DNA of 33,424 bases from Actinomycetes bacterium (GTDB taxonomy: Bacteria > Actinomycetota > Actinomycetes > Propionibacteriales > Propionibacteriaceae), in contig JAEZYG010000029.1 of the NCBI GenBank assembly GCA_023419175.1, forward strand, positions 1 to 33,424, written 5' to 3'. The first letter of the stretch is position 1. Each line of letters starts with the position of its first letter. Both the position numbers and the translations under genes were made by a program. Under the pieces are notes generated by a model, which was given only the letters and a program-made list of their open reading frames with translations, was not told the DNA's origin and searched no databases. This document shows positions 1-8,162 of the stretch, one piece after another.

Positions 1-84
1 AATCTGCTTGGTGGTGTGGCTGTGCTCGCTCTTGTGGGTGCTGCAGTGTTGCGTCGCAAGCAGTCAGTGAAAGATCGTGATTGA
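1..84 (+). CDS. C-terminal anchor of a surface protein (partial, 5' end outside window)
   Basis: Reading frame 1 is open from the first base to TGA at 82-84 and encodes 27 residues. It has a hydrophobic stretch (LLGGVAVLALVGAAVL) followed by a positively charged tail (RRKQSVKDRD). This is the usual layout of the membrane anchor of a sortase-attached cell-wall protein in Gram-positive bacteria. The LPXTG-like motif would lie just upstream, outside the window, so the sorting signal itself is not seen. A simple single-pass membrane protein with a cytoplasmic basic tail is the alternative. It was not flagged as an ORF because its start is missing. Confidence 0.6.
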   Translation, partial: NLLGGVAVLALVGAAVLRRKQSVKDRD

Positions 85-95
85 TCCTGGCGAAG

Positions 96-131
96 AGGTT
101 CTTAGCCATCTGAAAAGATAGTTAAGAACCT
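96..131 (+). repeat. Inverted repeat (first of two tandem hairpins)
   Basis: AGGTTCTTA at 96-104 is matched by TAAGAACCT at 123-131, a perfect 9-bp stem with an 18-base loop. It starts 12 bases after the stop codon of the anchor protein. It has no T-run behind it, so it could be an mRNA 3'-end stabilising hairpin or part of a double terminator. Confidence 0.5.
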
Positions 132-138
132 GATCGAA

Positions 139-184
139 GGGTGCTAGTCATAACATCTGTGTGGTGGCTAGCACCCTTTCTTAT
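139..184 (+). terminator. Rho-independent terminator of the surface protein gene
   Basis: GGGTGCTAG at 139-147 pairs with CTAGCACCC at 168-176 (9 bp, 20-base loop). TTTCTTATATCTT follows directly. It sits about 55 bases after the stop codon at 84 and is the second hairpin in tandem. Confidence 0.7.
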
Positions 185-395
185 ATCTTCATTGCTAACT
201 GGAGGGGAGATGATAGTTCCAGATGACGAATCCCATATGAAGCCGATGAAAAGGCTAGATAGTGTCGATAACTAGCCGGCACATCAATCGTCGAAGAAAC
301 ATATCGTATGTGACATGAACAAATGGGTGACAAGGGGAGAGGGCGGAAAAACCGTCCTATCTCCCTCTAAGCTATCCACTGTCTATGACAAGTGA
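185..395. other. Intergenic stretch with no recognised gene
   Basis: The gap between the partial gene ending at 84 and the end of coaA at 396 is 311 bases. It holds two hairpins (96-176), then AT-richer sequence. One tiny reading frame (210-275, ATG to TAG, 21 residues beginning MIVPDDESHM) follows a GGAGGGGAG box that abuts its start codon. The box lies closer than usual and the peptide resembles nothing I know, so I do not call it as a gene. At about 337-372 an imperfect hairpin around a five-A loop may end coaA transcription on the minus strand, but it lacks a T-run. Confidence 0.4.
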
Positions 396-1331
396 TTAAA
401 TCTTGCGCATGCGCACCGATTCCACGAGATGATTAGATCCTTTGCGCAAAATAACGGTGGCGCGGTTCTTATGGGGCTCGATATTTTCCACAAGGTTAAC
501 GGCATTGATCGAATCCCAAATATTATTAGCAGCTTCAACGGCTTCCTCATCGCTTAAAGAGGCATACCCTTTGAAATAACTATCAGGATCGCTGAAAGCC
601 GTCTGCCGTAAAGCCAAAAAACGTGATCTAAACCAGCGACGAATATCGGATGCATCGGCGTCTACATAGACGGAAAAATCAAAAAAGTCACTAACTGAAA
701 GTCCGCGATCGTTGCGGGAAGATGGGAGAGCTGGCTGTAAAACGTTGATACCTTCAACGATTAGAATCTGTGGGCGGTTAACGCAAATACGTGCTTCAGG
801 AACGATGTCATAGGTGATATGGGAATAGACGGGGGCTGTGACATCGCGTTGCCCGGATTTAACGGCAATTACAAAATCCAATAAGGCTTGGCGGTCATAG
901 CTTTCAGGGAATCCCTTACGAGTCAATAATCCGCGCTCTTCCAAAATGGCATTGGGGTAAAGAAAGCCATCGGTGGTCACTAAATCCACGCGGGGAGAAT
1001 CGGGGGAGCGGCGTAGTAATTCTTGAAGCAGGCGAGCGGTAGTGGACTTACCCACAGCAACCGAACCCGATACCCCAATGACGAAAGGTGTGCGGGTGGG
1101 AGAAATGCCGAGGAAATCGTTGATATCGGCATAAATCCGATCGTGGCTGAGACGATGAAAATTCACCAGACGGGTCAAGGGTAGATAGACCTCGGTGACA
1201 TCTGTGACATCGGTGGGATCTTTGAGACCGCGAAGTTGGCGAACCGTCCTATCGTCCAAACTGGCTTGATTCGCTCGAGCCAATGAAGCCCACTGTTCGC
1301 GCGGAATATCGATCCATGGACTATTGGTCAC
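396..1331 (-). CDS. coaA: Type I pantothenate kinase
   Basis: The 311-residue product is the usual size for bacterial type I pantothenate kinase, which phosphorylates pantothenate as the first step of coenzyme A synthesis in the cytoplasm. The P-loop GSVAVGKST is at residues 89-97. The segments GFPESYD, DIVPEA and VEGINVLQ match the family, and the N-terminal region through YLPLTRLV is typical. The start is GTG (CAC at 1329-1331 on the plus strand), preceded by a GAGGGAAGA ribosome-binding site. The gene stands alone on the minus strand and diverges from acpS, whose product uses CoA as substrate. Whether that is more than coincidence cannot be told. No truncation or missing key residue was seen. 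Confidence 0.95.
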   Translation of the reverse strand: MTNSPWIDIPREQWASLARANQASLDDRTVRQLRGLKDPTDVTDVTEVYLPLTRLVNFHRLSHDRIYADINDFLGISPTRTPFVIGVSGSVAVGKSTTARLLQELLRRSPDSPRVDLVTTDGFLYPNAILEERGLLTRKGFPESYDRQALLDFVIAVKSGQRDVTAPVYSHITYDIVPEARICVNRPQILIVEGINVLQPALPSSRNDRGLSVSDFFDFSVYVDADASDIRRWFRSRFLALRQTAFSDPDSYFKGYASLSDEEAVEAANNIWDSINAVNLVENIEPHKNRATVILRKGSNHLVESVRMRKI

Positions 1332-1518
1332 TCTTCCCTCGTCTCTGACTAGAAGCTGAGATCATCTATACCGCTCTATCGTGCCATGATTTCTTTAACA
1401 CGCGTAGTCGATATGGGCTGATGCATTCTGTTGAACTCAGCGATAGGCGAAGAATCCCATTAGGCTAGAGATATCTGATCGAATCTATAAACGATGGTAG
1501 GTCTAAAGAGGAGTCGCA

Positions 1519-1887
1519 GTGATCGTCGGGATTGGCGTCGATATCTGTCAGATCTCGCGCTTTGCCGCCATGGTAGAACGTCGAGAGGGTGTCGTCCGCA
1601 AACTATTTAGTGACAAGGAGCTCTATCAGGATCGTATAAGGAGACCTATCAATTCACTAGCTGGATATTTCGCAGCGAAAGAAGCTTTAGTCAAAGCGAT
1701 ACGAAGTGCTCCTTATACCTGGAAAGATGTTCAGATCATTCCCGATAGTGACGGTGCACCTAAATTCGTAATAAGCGATAGGATGTCATCATATATCGAT
1801 CAGTTGGGAATCACGACGATCCATCTATCGATCAGTCACGATGCGGGCATTGCAGCCGCTTTCGTCGTCTGTGAAAGGGAATCATGA
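1519..1887 (+). CDS. acpS: Holo-[acyl-carrier-protein] synthase
   Basis: The 122-residue protein has the hallmarks of AcpS-type 4'-phosphopantetheinyl transferases: the N-terminal metal-binding motif GIGVDICQISRF, the central AGYFAAKEALVKA segment, and a C-terminal LSISHD strand. It moves phosphopantetheine from CoA onto the serine of acyl carrier protein, activating fatty-acid synthesis. The start is GTG at 1519, with an AAAGAGGAG ribosome-binding site 6-13 bases upstream. The stop overlaps the ATG of nnr by four bases (ATGA at 1884-1887), so the two are translationally coupled. No clear sigma-70 hexamer pair was found in the 187-base gap from coaA. Confidence 0.95.
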   Translation: MIVGIGVDICQISRFAAMVERREGVVRKLFSDKELYQDRIRRPINSLAGYFAAKEALVKAIRSAPYTWKDVQIIPDSDGAPKFVISDRMSSYIDQLGITTIHLSISHDAGIAAAFVVCERES

Positions 1888-3311
1888 TAGGAGTGCACAG
1901 CGCAGCCGCCCTCAGAGCTGCCGAAGTGGAATTCGCCGAGGCGAATCCCGATTTAGATCCCGTCCGTCTGGCTGCCGCCGCGGTGGCAAAGCGAGCTAAA
2001 GAGATCAAACCTGAAGGTACAGTTCTTGTCGTTGCAGGAACGGGAAATAATGGTGGAAACGGCCTCTATGCTGCGGCTGTTCTAGCCTCTGAAGGCCGTC
2101 CTGTCATGGCATGGCTACCTGATGGGCCAGGTATTCCTGGTGGAGTGATCGCGGCTCGTCAAGCTGGAGTACGTTTCATCGGACAAGCCGCCGCCCTTCG
2201 TCTCTGTTCGGATGTCTCGCTGGTCATCGATTCGATCTATGGGACAGGCGGTATGTCCGGGCTTTCCCCGCAGGTGGAACTTTTTGCAGAAGCCTGTAAC
2301 GATATTGGCGTTCCCGTCCTATCGGTCGATATTCCTTCTGGTCTAGTTCCCGATAGCCCCGTCGTTTCTGGTTCGTGTTTTAGAGCTGACTGGACGATCA
2401 CATTCAGCGCTCCCAAACTCTGTCATGTCGCGCAACCCGCTGCCGCCTATTGCGGGCATGTTGAAACTGTCGATATCGGTATTGAACTTCCCTCAACAGA
2501 TGTTCATCTGATTGAAGAGGTAGATGTCGCTCGCTGGTGGCCGTGGCCAGGGGCTTTGGACGATAAATACTCTCGCGGTGTGCTCGGAGTTGATACCGGA
2601 TCGGATAAATTCATCGGCGCAGCCATTCTCTCGACGATGGGCGCTGTCTATTCCGGCGCCGGTATGGTGCGTTTCTGCGGGCCTGAGAAGGCAGTTGACC
2701 TTGTACTCAATCGCACACCATCGGTGACCATCGGAGAGGGTAAAGTTCAAGCTTGGCTTGTTGGCTGTGGCTGGGGAGTCGCCGACAGCGAGCGTATGGA
2801 AAAGGTTATCAAATCCGGTAAACCCACCGTTTTGGATGCCGAAGCCCTTGAAGTTCTTCCCGAGCGTCTGCCTGAAGGTTGGCTGCTTACCCCTCATGCG
2901 GGTGAATTGGCACGCATGCTAGGGGTGAAGCGTAAAGACATTCTCAAAGAGCCGATCCGCTGGGCGAGAGAAGCGGCGAAACGGTGGAATACCACAATCC
3001 TGCTTAAGGGATCGACCCAATATATCGTCGAGCCCAATGGACAGGTAACGATCGCCATCGGTGGACCAGCCTGGAGCGCTCAAGCCGGTTCAGGAGATGT
3101 GCTCTCAGGAATTTGTGGCACCCTGTTGGCCTCTGGAGTCTCTCCGTGGCGTGCGGGAGCGTTAGCGGCATCCATTCAGGCGATGACAGCGGCAGCCCAG
3201 CCCGGCCCTTATCCTCCAGGTGTCATCGCGCAGGCTATTCCTGGATTACTGGGCAAGATCGATAGCGAACGTCCTCACCCAATCGATTACGCCCGTCTCA
3301 TTGACGCTTAA
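1884..3311 (+). CDS. nnr: Bifunctional NAD(P)H-hydrate epimerase / ADP-dependent NAD(P)H-hydrate dehydratase
   Basis: The 475-residue length fits the fused YjeF enzyme that repairs hydrated NAD(P)H. The N-terminal epimerase domain (about residues 1-205) carries AGTGNNGGNG at 51-60 and the later VLSVDIPSGL. The C-terminal kinase-fold dehydratase (about 215-475) carries LTPHAGELARML and AGSGDVLSG, which holds the catalytic aspartate. In the first motif the usual NNGGDG aspartate is asparagine, an uncommon change in a normally well-kept loop. It is coupled to acpS by a four-base overlap. A hairpin just after the stop (3329-3357) ends the unit. Confidence 0.93.
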   Translation: MIGVHSAAALRAAEVEFAEANPDLDPVRLAAAAVAKRAKEIKPEGTVLVVAGTGNNGGNGLYAAAVLASEGRPVMAWLPDGPGIPGGVIAARQAGVRFIGQAAALRLCSDVSLVIDSIYGTGGMSGLSPQVELFAEACNDIGVPVLSVDIPSGLVPDSPVVSGSCFRADWTITFSAPKLCHVAQPAAAYCGHVETVDIGIELPSTDVHLIEEVDVARWWPWPGALDDKYSRGVLGVDTGSDKFIGAAILSTMGAVYSGAGMVRFCGPEKAVDLVLNRTPSVTIGEGKVQAWLVGCGWGVADSERMEKVIKSGKPTVLDAEALEVLPERLPEGWLLTPHAGELARMLGVKRKDILKEPIRWAREAAKRWNTTILLKGSTQYIVEPNGQVTIAIGGPAWSAQAGSGDVLSGICGTLLASGVSPWRAGALAASIQAMTAAAQPGPYPPGVIAQAIPGLLGKIDSERPHPIDYARLIDA

Positions 3312-3328
3312 AAATAAAAGAGGTGCTG

Positions 3329-3366
3329 GCGGGTCATGAAGTGAAGTCGTGACCCGCTGTTCTTTC
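3329..3366 (+). terminator. Terminator between convergent nnr and the mannosyltransferase gene
   Basis: GCGGGTCA at 3329-3336 pairs with TGACCCGC at 3350-3357, followed by TGTTCTTTCC. The left arm contains the stop codon of the minus-strand gene (TCA at 3334-3336), so the terminator of nnr overlaps the coding end of its neighbour. Upstream A-rich sequence (AAAAATAAAAG) would give a weak T-rich tail on the minus strand, so it may work both ways. Confidence 0.65.
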
Positions 3367-4485
3367 CTGTGTTGCGATGACCTCACGGTAAATATCAACC
3401 AGCTCGGCACAAAGACGAGGCCATGTGCGATCTTCCACCATCGCGCGAGCTGTCTGAGAAAAACGGTTGCGTTGATCGCTATCGTCTGCCAGAGTGCGAA
3501 CCTTTTGCGCTAAAGAATGGAGATCTTTTACTGGGTAGAGATAGCCATTTTCTCCTGGGACGATCAGATCGAGAGGACCTCCAATAGCGGGAGCGATAAC
3601 TGGAAGTCCGCTGGCCAAGGCCTCCTGAATGGCTTGACCGAAAGTCTCCATCTCGCCAGGGTGAACGAAGATATCAAAACTTGCCAGATGGCGAGCCAGA
3701 TCGTCTCCTGTCTTCATGCCAGTGAAAATTGCATGGGGTAAAACTGTGGCAAGTTCGTTGCGTAAAGGACCATCTCCGACGATGACGAGTTGAATATCCT
3801 CAAAAGAGGATAAAATCCTTAGATCTTCAACCTGTTTTTCTCCACTTAGACGTCCCATATATCCCACGACGCAACGCTTGTCTTTCCTCCACGATTCATA
3901 GAGAGACTCGTCTCGTCGCGAAGGGTGAAAACGGGTGGTATCAACCCCGCGTCCCCATAGACCAACACGCTTAAAACCGTGTTCAATCAAGGTGTTCCTG
4001 GTCGCAGTGGAAGGAGCGAGAGTCATCGAAGCTTTGTTATGTAAAAAGCGCAGATATTTCCATCCGATATCGGTCAGCTTCGGATGCCCATATTTGGGTA
4101 AATAGAGGGGAAGATTCGTCTGATAGAGAGCGACGATAGGCAGATGGAGCTGACGAGCTGCCTTAATGCCGATACGTCCGAGAAGAACGGGGGATGCTAC
4201 ATGGACGATATCGGGCTGAAAAGAGTGAAGAACGGCGCGCATTCGATAGGTGGTGGCAAGAGAAAAACGCAGATCTGAATACCAGGGCAAAGTGAAAGAA
4301 GGCATTCGCACGATTTGAGCTGAACAATAGCGATCAGGAGAGGGTCTGTCATCATCAGAGGCGATCACCATAGCCTCAATAGATTCGCTATCAAGATATT
4401 CGAGCATGCGTAGGACTGAATTCGTCACCCCGTTGATCGATGGGAGAAACGACTCAGCGATAAAGGCAACCTTCACGGGGGTCAT
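3334..4485 (-). CDS. mgtA: GDP-mannose-dependent alpha-mannosyltransferase (GT4 family, MgtA-like)
   Basis: The 383-residue protein is a GT-B fold glycosyltransferase of family 4. It opens with KVAFIAESFLPSINGVTNSV, the signature start of the actinobacterial MgtA/PimB group. It also has GRGVDTTRFHP at 178-188 and the donor-binding E-x7-E motif ETFGQAIQE at 280-288. Members move mannose from GDP-mannose onto lipid acceptors for lipoglycans at the cytoplasmic face of the membrane. An MptB-like polyprenol-phosphomannose enzyme is also present (11616-13040), which suggests the cell makes a mannosylated lipoglycan. MgtA and PimB are hard to tell apart by eye, so the symbol is tentative. The ATG start has no clear ribosome-binding site. 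Confidence 0.8.
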   Translation of the reverse strand: MTPVKVAFIAESFLPSINGVTNSVLRMLEYLDSESIEAMVIASDDDRPSPDRYCSAQIVRMPSFTLPWYSDLRFSLATTYRMRAVLHSFQPDIVHVASPVLLGRIGIKAARQLHLPIVALYQTNLPLYLPKYGHPKLTDIGWKYLRFLHNKASMTLAPSTATRNTLIEHGFKRVGLWGRGVDTTRFHPSRRDESLYESWRKDKRCVVGYMGRLSGEKQVEDLRILSSFEDIQLVIVGDGPLRNELATVLPHAIFTGMKTGDDLARHLASFDIFVHPGEMETFGQAIQEALASGLPVIAPAIGGPLDLIVPGENGYLYPVKDLHSLAQKVRTLADDSDQRNRFSQTARAMVEDRTWPRLCAELVDIYREVIATQERTAGHDFTS

Positions 4486-4529
4486 TGTAGAACGAGGTCA
4501 GAAAACTTACCCATAGCTCATCGTCTGCA

Positions 4530-5438
4530 GTGTGGAAAGTGGGATTAAGAGGCGTAGCATGGACAGATGTGACCGGCGTAGACAATCAGATGACGACAGA
4601 TAGCGACGTGCATATTCTCGTCTCGTCCTGTAGCAGAGAAATGCTCGATAGAGTGGGTGCGCATTTTCTCTTTTCCACAGATGGGGTCAGTGAGGACGAT
4701 ACTCTCCTGATCGCTCAGGTGGACTCATCGGATTGCGCTTTCATCTGCTACAGATCGCAAGAAGACAAAGATGAAATCCTCATCACTGCATGGGGATGGA
4801 ATGAGAGGGCAGAGTACAGTCATATCGAAGATCTCATCTGTACTCTAGAAGATCATTCTACTAGCCGTTTCATCACTGTGAACGATGTTGAGCCACGCTA
4901 TCAGCCGGTATGGAAAGACTATGCTTTCTATCAAGACGGGACGGCGATGCGTCGTCACCGTGCTCTCACCTATCAGGCGGCAGATAGCGAACAGATGAGA
5001 CAGCTAGGGGCATCTGTAGCGCATCTATGTCGTCCTGGAGATCTGATCGTAGCTATCGGAGATCTGGGGGCAGGGAAAACGACGTTCACTCAAGGTATGG
5101 GGATCGGATTAGGGGTAGACGATGAGGTCTGCTCGCCCACCTTTGTCTTGAGTAGAATTCACTACGGAAATAAAGGGTTACCTCTCGTCCACGTGGACGC
5201 CTACCGATTGGGATCGGCAGCTGAAGTAGACGATATCGACTTAGATGCTTCGCTATCAGAATCGGTGACCGTGGTCGAATGGGGACGCGGAATCGTCGAA
5301 CAGCTCAGCGATGAACGTTTAGAGTTGACCATCACGCGTTCTGCTCGTCCAGGAGACGAGACGCGTCAGGTCATGATGCGTCCGATCGGATTGAGCTGGG
5401 TATCACGAGATTTTGCCCACCTGACAGATCATCTTTAG
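4530..5438 (+). CDS. tsaE: tRNA threonylcarbamoyladenosine synthesis ATPase TsaE with long N-terminal extension
   Basis: Residues from about 148 to 290 form a complete TsaE: P-loop GDLGAGKTT at 177-185, SPTF at 202-205 and HVDAYRL at 221-227. TsaE is the ATPase that drives the TsaB-TsaD complex making t6A at position 37 of ANN-decoding tRNAs. Normal TsaE is about 150 residues, whereas this protein is 302. The first ~145 residues are acidic and Trp/Tyr-containing, and I do not recognise them. A degenerate GNAT-like fold is a guess. The start is uncertain: GTG at 4530 and ATG at 4590 both lack a good ribosome-binding site. The best-placed one (AAGAGG, 4547-4552) precedes an ATG at 4559 in another frame that stops after 14 codons. 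tsaB follows after 8 bases. Confidence 0.9.
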   Translation: MWKVGLRGVAWTDVTGVDNQMTTDSDVHILVSSCSREMLDRVGAHFLFSTDGVSEDDTLLIAQVDSSDCAFICYRSQEDKDEILITAWGWNERAEYSHIEDLICTLEDHSTSRFITVNDVEPRYQPVWKDYAFYQDGTAMRRHRALTYQAADSEQMRQLGASVAHLCRPGDLIVAIGDLGAGKTTFTQGMGIGLGVDDEVCSPTFVLSRIHYGNKGLPLVHVDAYRLGSAAEVDDIDLDASLSESVTVVEWGRGIVEQLSDERLELTITRSARPGDETRQVMMRPIGLSWVSRDFAHLTDHL

Positions 5439-5446
5439 GAGAAAGT

Positions 5447-6130
5447 ATGGATCGCACCTATACCTTGGCTATCGATACTTCGGCAGGGATAGCCCTAGGT
5501 CTTGCTGAAAAGGATCGTATTGTTGCCTCTTTCAGCGATCATCTCTCCAACGCCCATGTGGAGCGTTTACAACCGATGATCGATCAGATGATGAGCGAAT
5601 ATGGGATTTCTCATGAGCAGATCGAACGTATCGTGGTTGGAATCGGCCCTGGACCGTTCACAGGGTTACGCATCGGGATCGTCACAGCTAAAACGTTGAG
5701 CTATATATGGAAAGTTCCACTGATCGCTGTGAGCAGTCTGGATGCTTTAGCCTTGAGCTGTCGTGGAATTGCCCAAGGTGATGAATTCATCGTTGCCACT
5801 GACGCTCGTCGCCGTGAAGTCTATTGGGCGCGATACCGTCACGGTCGCCGTTGCGAAGGGCCTGAGGTGGATTCTCCCAATCGTCTATCAGGTCTCATCT
5901 ATGGACCTGCTGTCGAGGTCTATCAGGAATTAGCTCCAGGTGATTTATCTGGAGAACGCGTCATGTGGATTGACGGGGGAATTCTGGCCGCCCACGTTGA
6001 CGAACTCGAAGCAGTCGATCCTGAGCCATGCTATCTACGTCAACCAGACGCTGTCGTAGCCACGACACGAAAATCAGCATTAGGGCAGCGGCGTCTCCCA
6101 TTGCCCCCTGTTATGCATAAGGCGCATTGA
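5447..6130 (+). CDS. tsaB: tRNA threonylcarbamoyladenosine synthesis protein TsaB
   Basis: This 227-residue protein of the ASKHA fold begins LAIDTSAGIALGLAE and carries GIGPGPFTGLRIGI, both typical of TsaB (YeaZ). TsaB has no catalytic site of its own; it pairs with TsaD and TsaE in the t6A complex. The ATG at 5447 has a strong TTAGGAGA site five bases upstream. It lies between tsaE (8-base gap) and rimI (1-base gap), the common actinobacterial order. The C-terminal end (after about residue 200) is basic and variable, as usual in the family. Confidence 0.93.
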   Translation: MDRTYTLAIDTSAGIALGLAEKDRIVASFSDHLSNAHVERLQPMIDQMMSEYGISHEQIERIVVGIGPGPFTGLRIGIVTAKTLSYIWKVPLIAVSSLDALALSCRGIAQGDEFIVATDARRREVYWARYRHGRRCEGPEVDSPNRLSGLIYGPAVEVYQELAPGDLSGERVMWIDGGILAAHVDELEAVDPEPCYLRQPDAVVATTRKSALGQRRLPLPPVMHKAH

Positions 6131-6131
6131 A

Positions 6132-6578
6132 ATGTTGCTTGCACGCGCCACATGTGAGGATCTTGACGATCTTATGCATCTGGAAGAATCCGGATTTTGT
6201 CCACGGGATCGGTGGTCGCTTTCCTCCTGGAAGGTAGAAGTGGAAAACGACGACCATCTTGTGATGGTCTGTCGAGCAGATGAATGCACGGTCGGGGCAG
6301 CCTGTTTTTCGATGATCGATGGTATCTGCGATCTTCTCAGAATCGTGGTGGATCCGCGGTGGCGTCAACGCGGCTATGCCCGTCGTCTGCTGTGTTCAGG
6401 AATTGAATGGGCGCAAGCACGTGGTGGACGAACGATGATGCTTGAAGTTGACAGTGAAAACGACGCCGCCATCAGCTTGTATCAGACGATGGATTTCCAC
6501 CCTATCTCTCAACGAAAAAATTATTATGCAACCGGCCGTCACGCCCTCATCATGGAAAGGCAGATAGACAATGGGTGA
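6132..6578 (+). CDS. rimI: Ribosomal-protein-alanine N-acetyltransferase (GNAT family)
   Basis: The 148-residue GNAT protein has an acetyl-CoA loop at RQRGYARRLL preceded by the LRIVVDPRW strand, and the ENDAAISLYQTMDF segment typical of RimI. RimI acetylates the N-terminus of ribosomal protein S18 and possibly other proteins. Placement between tsaB and tsaD is the conserved bacterial arrangement and is the main reason for the name. Its ATG follows the tsaB stop by one base, and its stop overlaps the tsaD start by eight bases (6571-6578). The low sequence specificity of GNAT proteins means the substrate is inferred from context. Confidence 0.88.
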   Translation: MLLARATCEDLDDLMHLEESGFCPRDRWSLSSWKVEVENDDHLVMVCRADECTVGAACFSMIDGICDLLRIVVDPRWRQRGYARRLLCSGIEWAQARGGRTMMLEVDSENDAAISLYQTMDFHPISQRKNYYATGRHALIMERQIDNG

Positions 6579-7617
6579 ACCTTTGATCTTGGGGATTGAA
6601 TCGAGCTGTGATGAAACCGGTGTGGGGATCGTGCGTGGTCAAACCCTCCTCGCCAACGAGGTTGCCAGTTCGGTCGATCTCCATGTCCGTTTCGGAGGTG
6701 TGGTTCCCGAGGTCGCCTCTCGTGCCCATCTCGAGGCAATGGTGCCCACCTTGGAAAGAGCTGTGCAGACAGCCGGAATCGACCTTGGTGACCTCGATGC
6801 TATCTGTGTGACTGGAGGGCCAGGTCTGATGGGATCGTTAGTGGTGGGTATCGCGGCGGCAAAATCTCTTGCCTCCACCTTGAATAAACCCCTCTATGCC
6901 CTCAATCACCTTGTTGGACACGTGGCAGTCGACACTCTCGAACATGGCGATCTCGATAATCCCACCATCGCTTTGCTCGTATCAGGTGGACATACCCAGT
7001 TGCTTTTAGTGCGTGACATCGCATCGGATATCGAACAGATTGGCACCACTATCGATGACGCCGCTGGAGAGGCCTATGACAAGGTGGCGCGTCTTTTGGG
7101 ATTGGCATATCCAGGAGGTCCTGTCATCGATGCTATGGCAGCTCAAGGCGATCCAAAGGCAATTCGTTTTCCACGAGGTCTCAGCGCTCAACGCGATATG
7201 GAAAAACATCGATTCAACTATTCCTTCTCAGGGTTAAAGACTGCAGTCGCCCGTTACGTTGAGCAAGCCGAACTCGATGGGGAAAAGATCTCCATCCCAG
7301 ACGTATGCGCTTCTTTCCAAGAAGCTGTCGCCGATATTTTGACGAAGAAGACCATCGACGCCTGCCGACATTATCAGGTCGGTTCAATCGTTTTAGGCGG
7401 GGGAGTAGCGGCGAATTCGCGTCTGCGAACCTTGATGGAAGATCGCGCTCGTGAAGCCGGCATCACCGTACGTCGTCCACGACCTGGTCTATGCACAGAT
7501 AACGGAGCGATGATCGCCGCTTTAGGATCTGCTGTAGTGAAAAGTGGGGCTCAGCCAACCTCGCTGGATTTCTCTCCTGTCACCTCCATGCCGGCACATA
7601 GAATCGTTCTCTCATGA
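6571..7617 (+). CDS. tsaD: tRNA N6-adenosine threonylcarbamoyltransferase TsaD
   Basis: The 348-residue protein is full length for TsaD (Kae1/Gcp), the catalytic subunit that joins threonylcarbamoyl to A37 of tRNA. It starts LILGIESSCDETG, has PEVASRAH near residue 47, the metal-binding histidines in NHLVGH (H113, H117), VSGGHTQLL, and a late CTDNGAMIA. The ATG at 6571 lies inside the end of rimI, and its own stop overlaps the start of the next gene in an ATGA (7614-7617). With tsaE, tsaB and rimI it completes the t6A operon except for tsaC, which is not in this window. Confidence 0.96.
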   Translation: MGEPLILGIESSCDETGVGIVRGQTLLANEVASSVDLHVRFGGVVPEVASRAHLEAMVPTLERAVQTAGIDLGDLDAICVTGGPGLMGSLVVGIAAAKSLASTLNKPLYALNHLVGHVAVDTLEHGDLDNPTIALLVSGGHTQLLLVRDIASDIEQIGTTIDDAAGEAYDKVARLLGLAYPGGPVIDAMAAQGDPKAIRFPRGLSAQRDMEKHRFNYSFSGLKTAVARYVEQAELDGEKISIPDVCASFQEAVADILTKKTIDACRHYQVGSIVLGGGVAANSRLRTLMEDRAREAGITVRRPRPGLCTDNGAMIAALGSAVVKSGAQPTSLDFSPVTSMPAHRIVLS

Positions 7618-8162
7618 CGGATGGATATTCCCCTCAGCTAACAGTCTTAGCCTATATCGTCGATAGGTCATCTTCACGCGTCCTCATGGTTCACCGTATC
7701 CATCGATCAGATGATGAACAATATGGCAAGTGGAACGGTCTGGGTGGGAAAGTCGAAGAGGGCGAAGATATCTATACCGCTCTCGTCCGTGAGCTGAAAG
7801 AAGAAGCCTCAATTGAGGTGAGAAGGGCATCGTTGCGTGGGACATTGAGCTGGCCAGGTTTCCATGCGGACGGGACAGGGGTTTTCGCCTTTGTTTTCAT
7901 CGTGGATTTATGGGACGGGTCTATCCCGGAATCCAATGAAGAAGGGATCCTCGCCTGGCAGCCGATCGATCGAATCTCCCAACTCGATATCTGGGAAGGA
8001 GATCGATATTTCATCGACTATCTTTTCGATGAGTCAATCGATCTATTCCACCTCTCTATCCCCTATAAAAACTATGAACCTCAAGGATGTAGCGGAACGT
8101 GCATCATGAAAAATGGAGATGTCCGTCTCATCAGCAATGAGCCTCTCAAGGAGATGGAATGA
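7614..8162 (+). CDS. Nudix hydrolase (8-oxo-dGTP diphosphatase-like)
   Basis: The 182-residue protein has a Nudix box from G45 to I67 with the essential REL-x-EE (R59, E60, E63, E64) and E51 in place. The box glycine near the end is replaced by serine 66. The surrounding sequence (VLMVHRIHR, GKWNGLGGKVEEGED) resembles the MTH1-type branch that cleaves oxidised purine nucleotides, so nucleotide-pool cleaning is a fair guess. It overlaps tsaD by four bases and the next gene by four bases, so it is co-translated within the operon. The C-terminal 40 residues are not conserved features I know. Confidence 0.85.
   Translation: MTDGYSPQLTVLAYIVDRSSSRVLMVHRIHRSDDEQYGKWNGLGGKVEEGEDIYTALVRELKEEASIEVRRASLRGTLSWPGFHADGTGVFAFVFIVDLWDGSIPESNEEGILAWQPIDRISQLDIWEGDRYFIDYLFDESIDLFHLSIPYKNYEPQGCSGTCIMKNGDVRLISNEPLKEME

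Noticed and set aside
210..275. 21-residue reading frame after GGAGGGGAG
   Set aside because: The purine-rich box touches the start codon, no promoter was found and the peptide resembles nothing known; it is described only within the intergenic entry.
1431..1466. TTGAAC as a -35 box for acpS
   Set aside because: No acceptable -10 hexamer lies 16-19 bases downstream, so no promoter is called.
2493..2897. 134-codon frame antisense to nnr
   Set aside because: It overlaps the conserved dehydratase domain of nnr and has no start signal or family resemblance.
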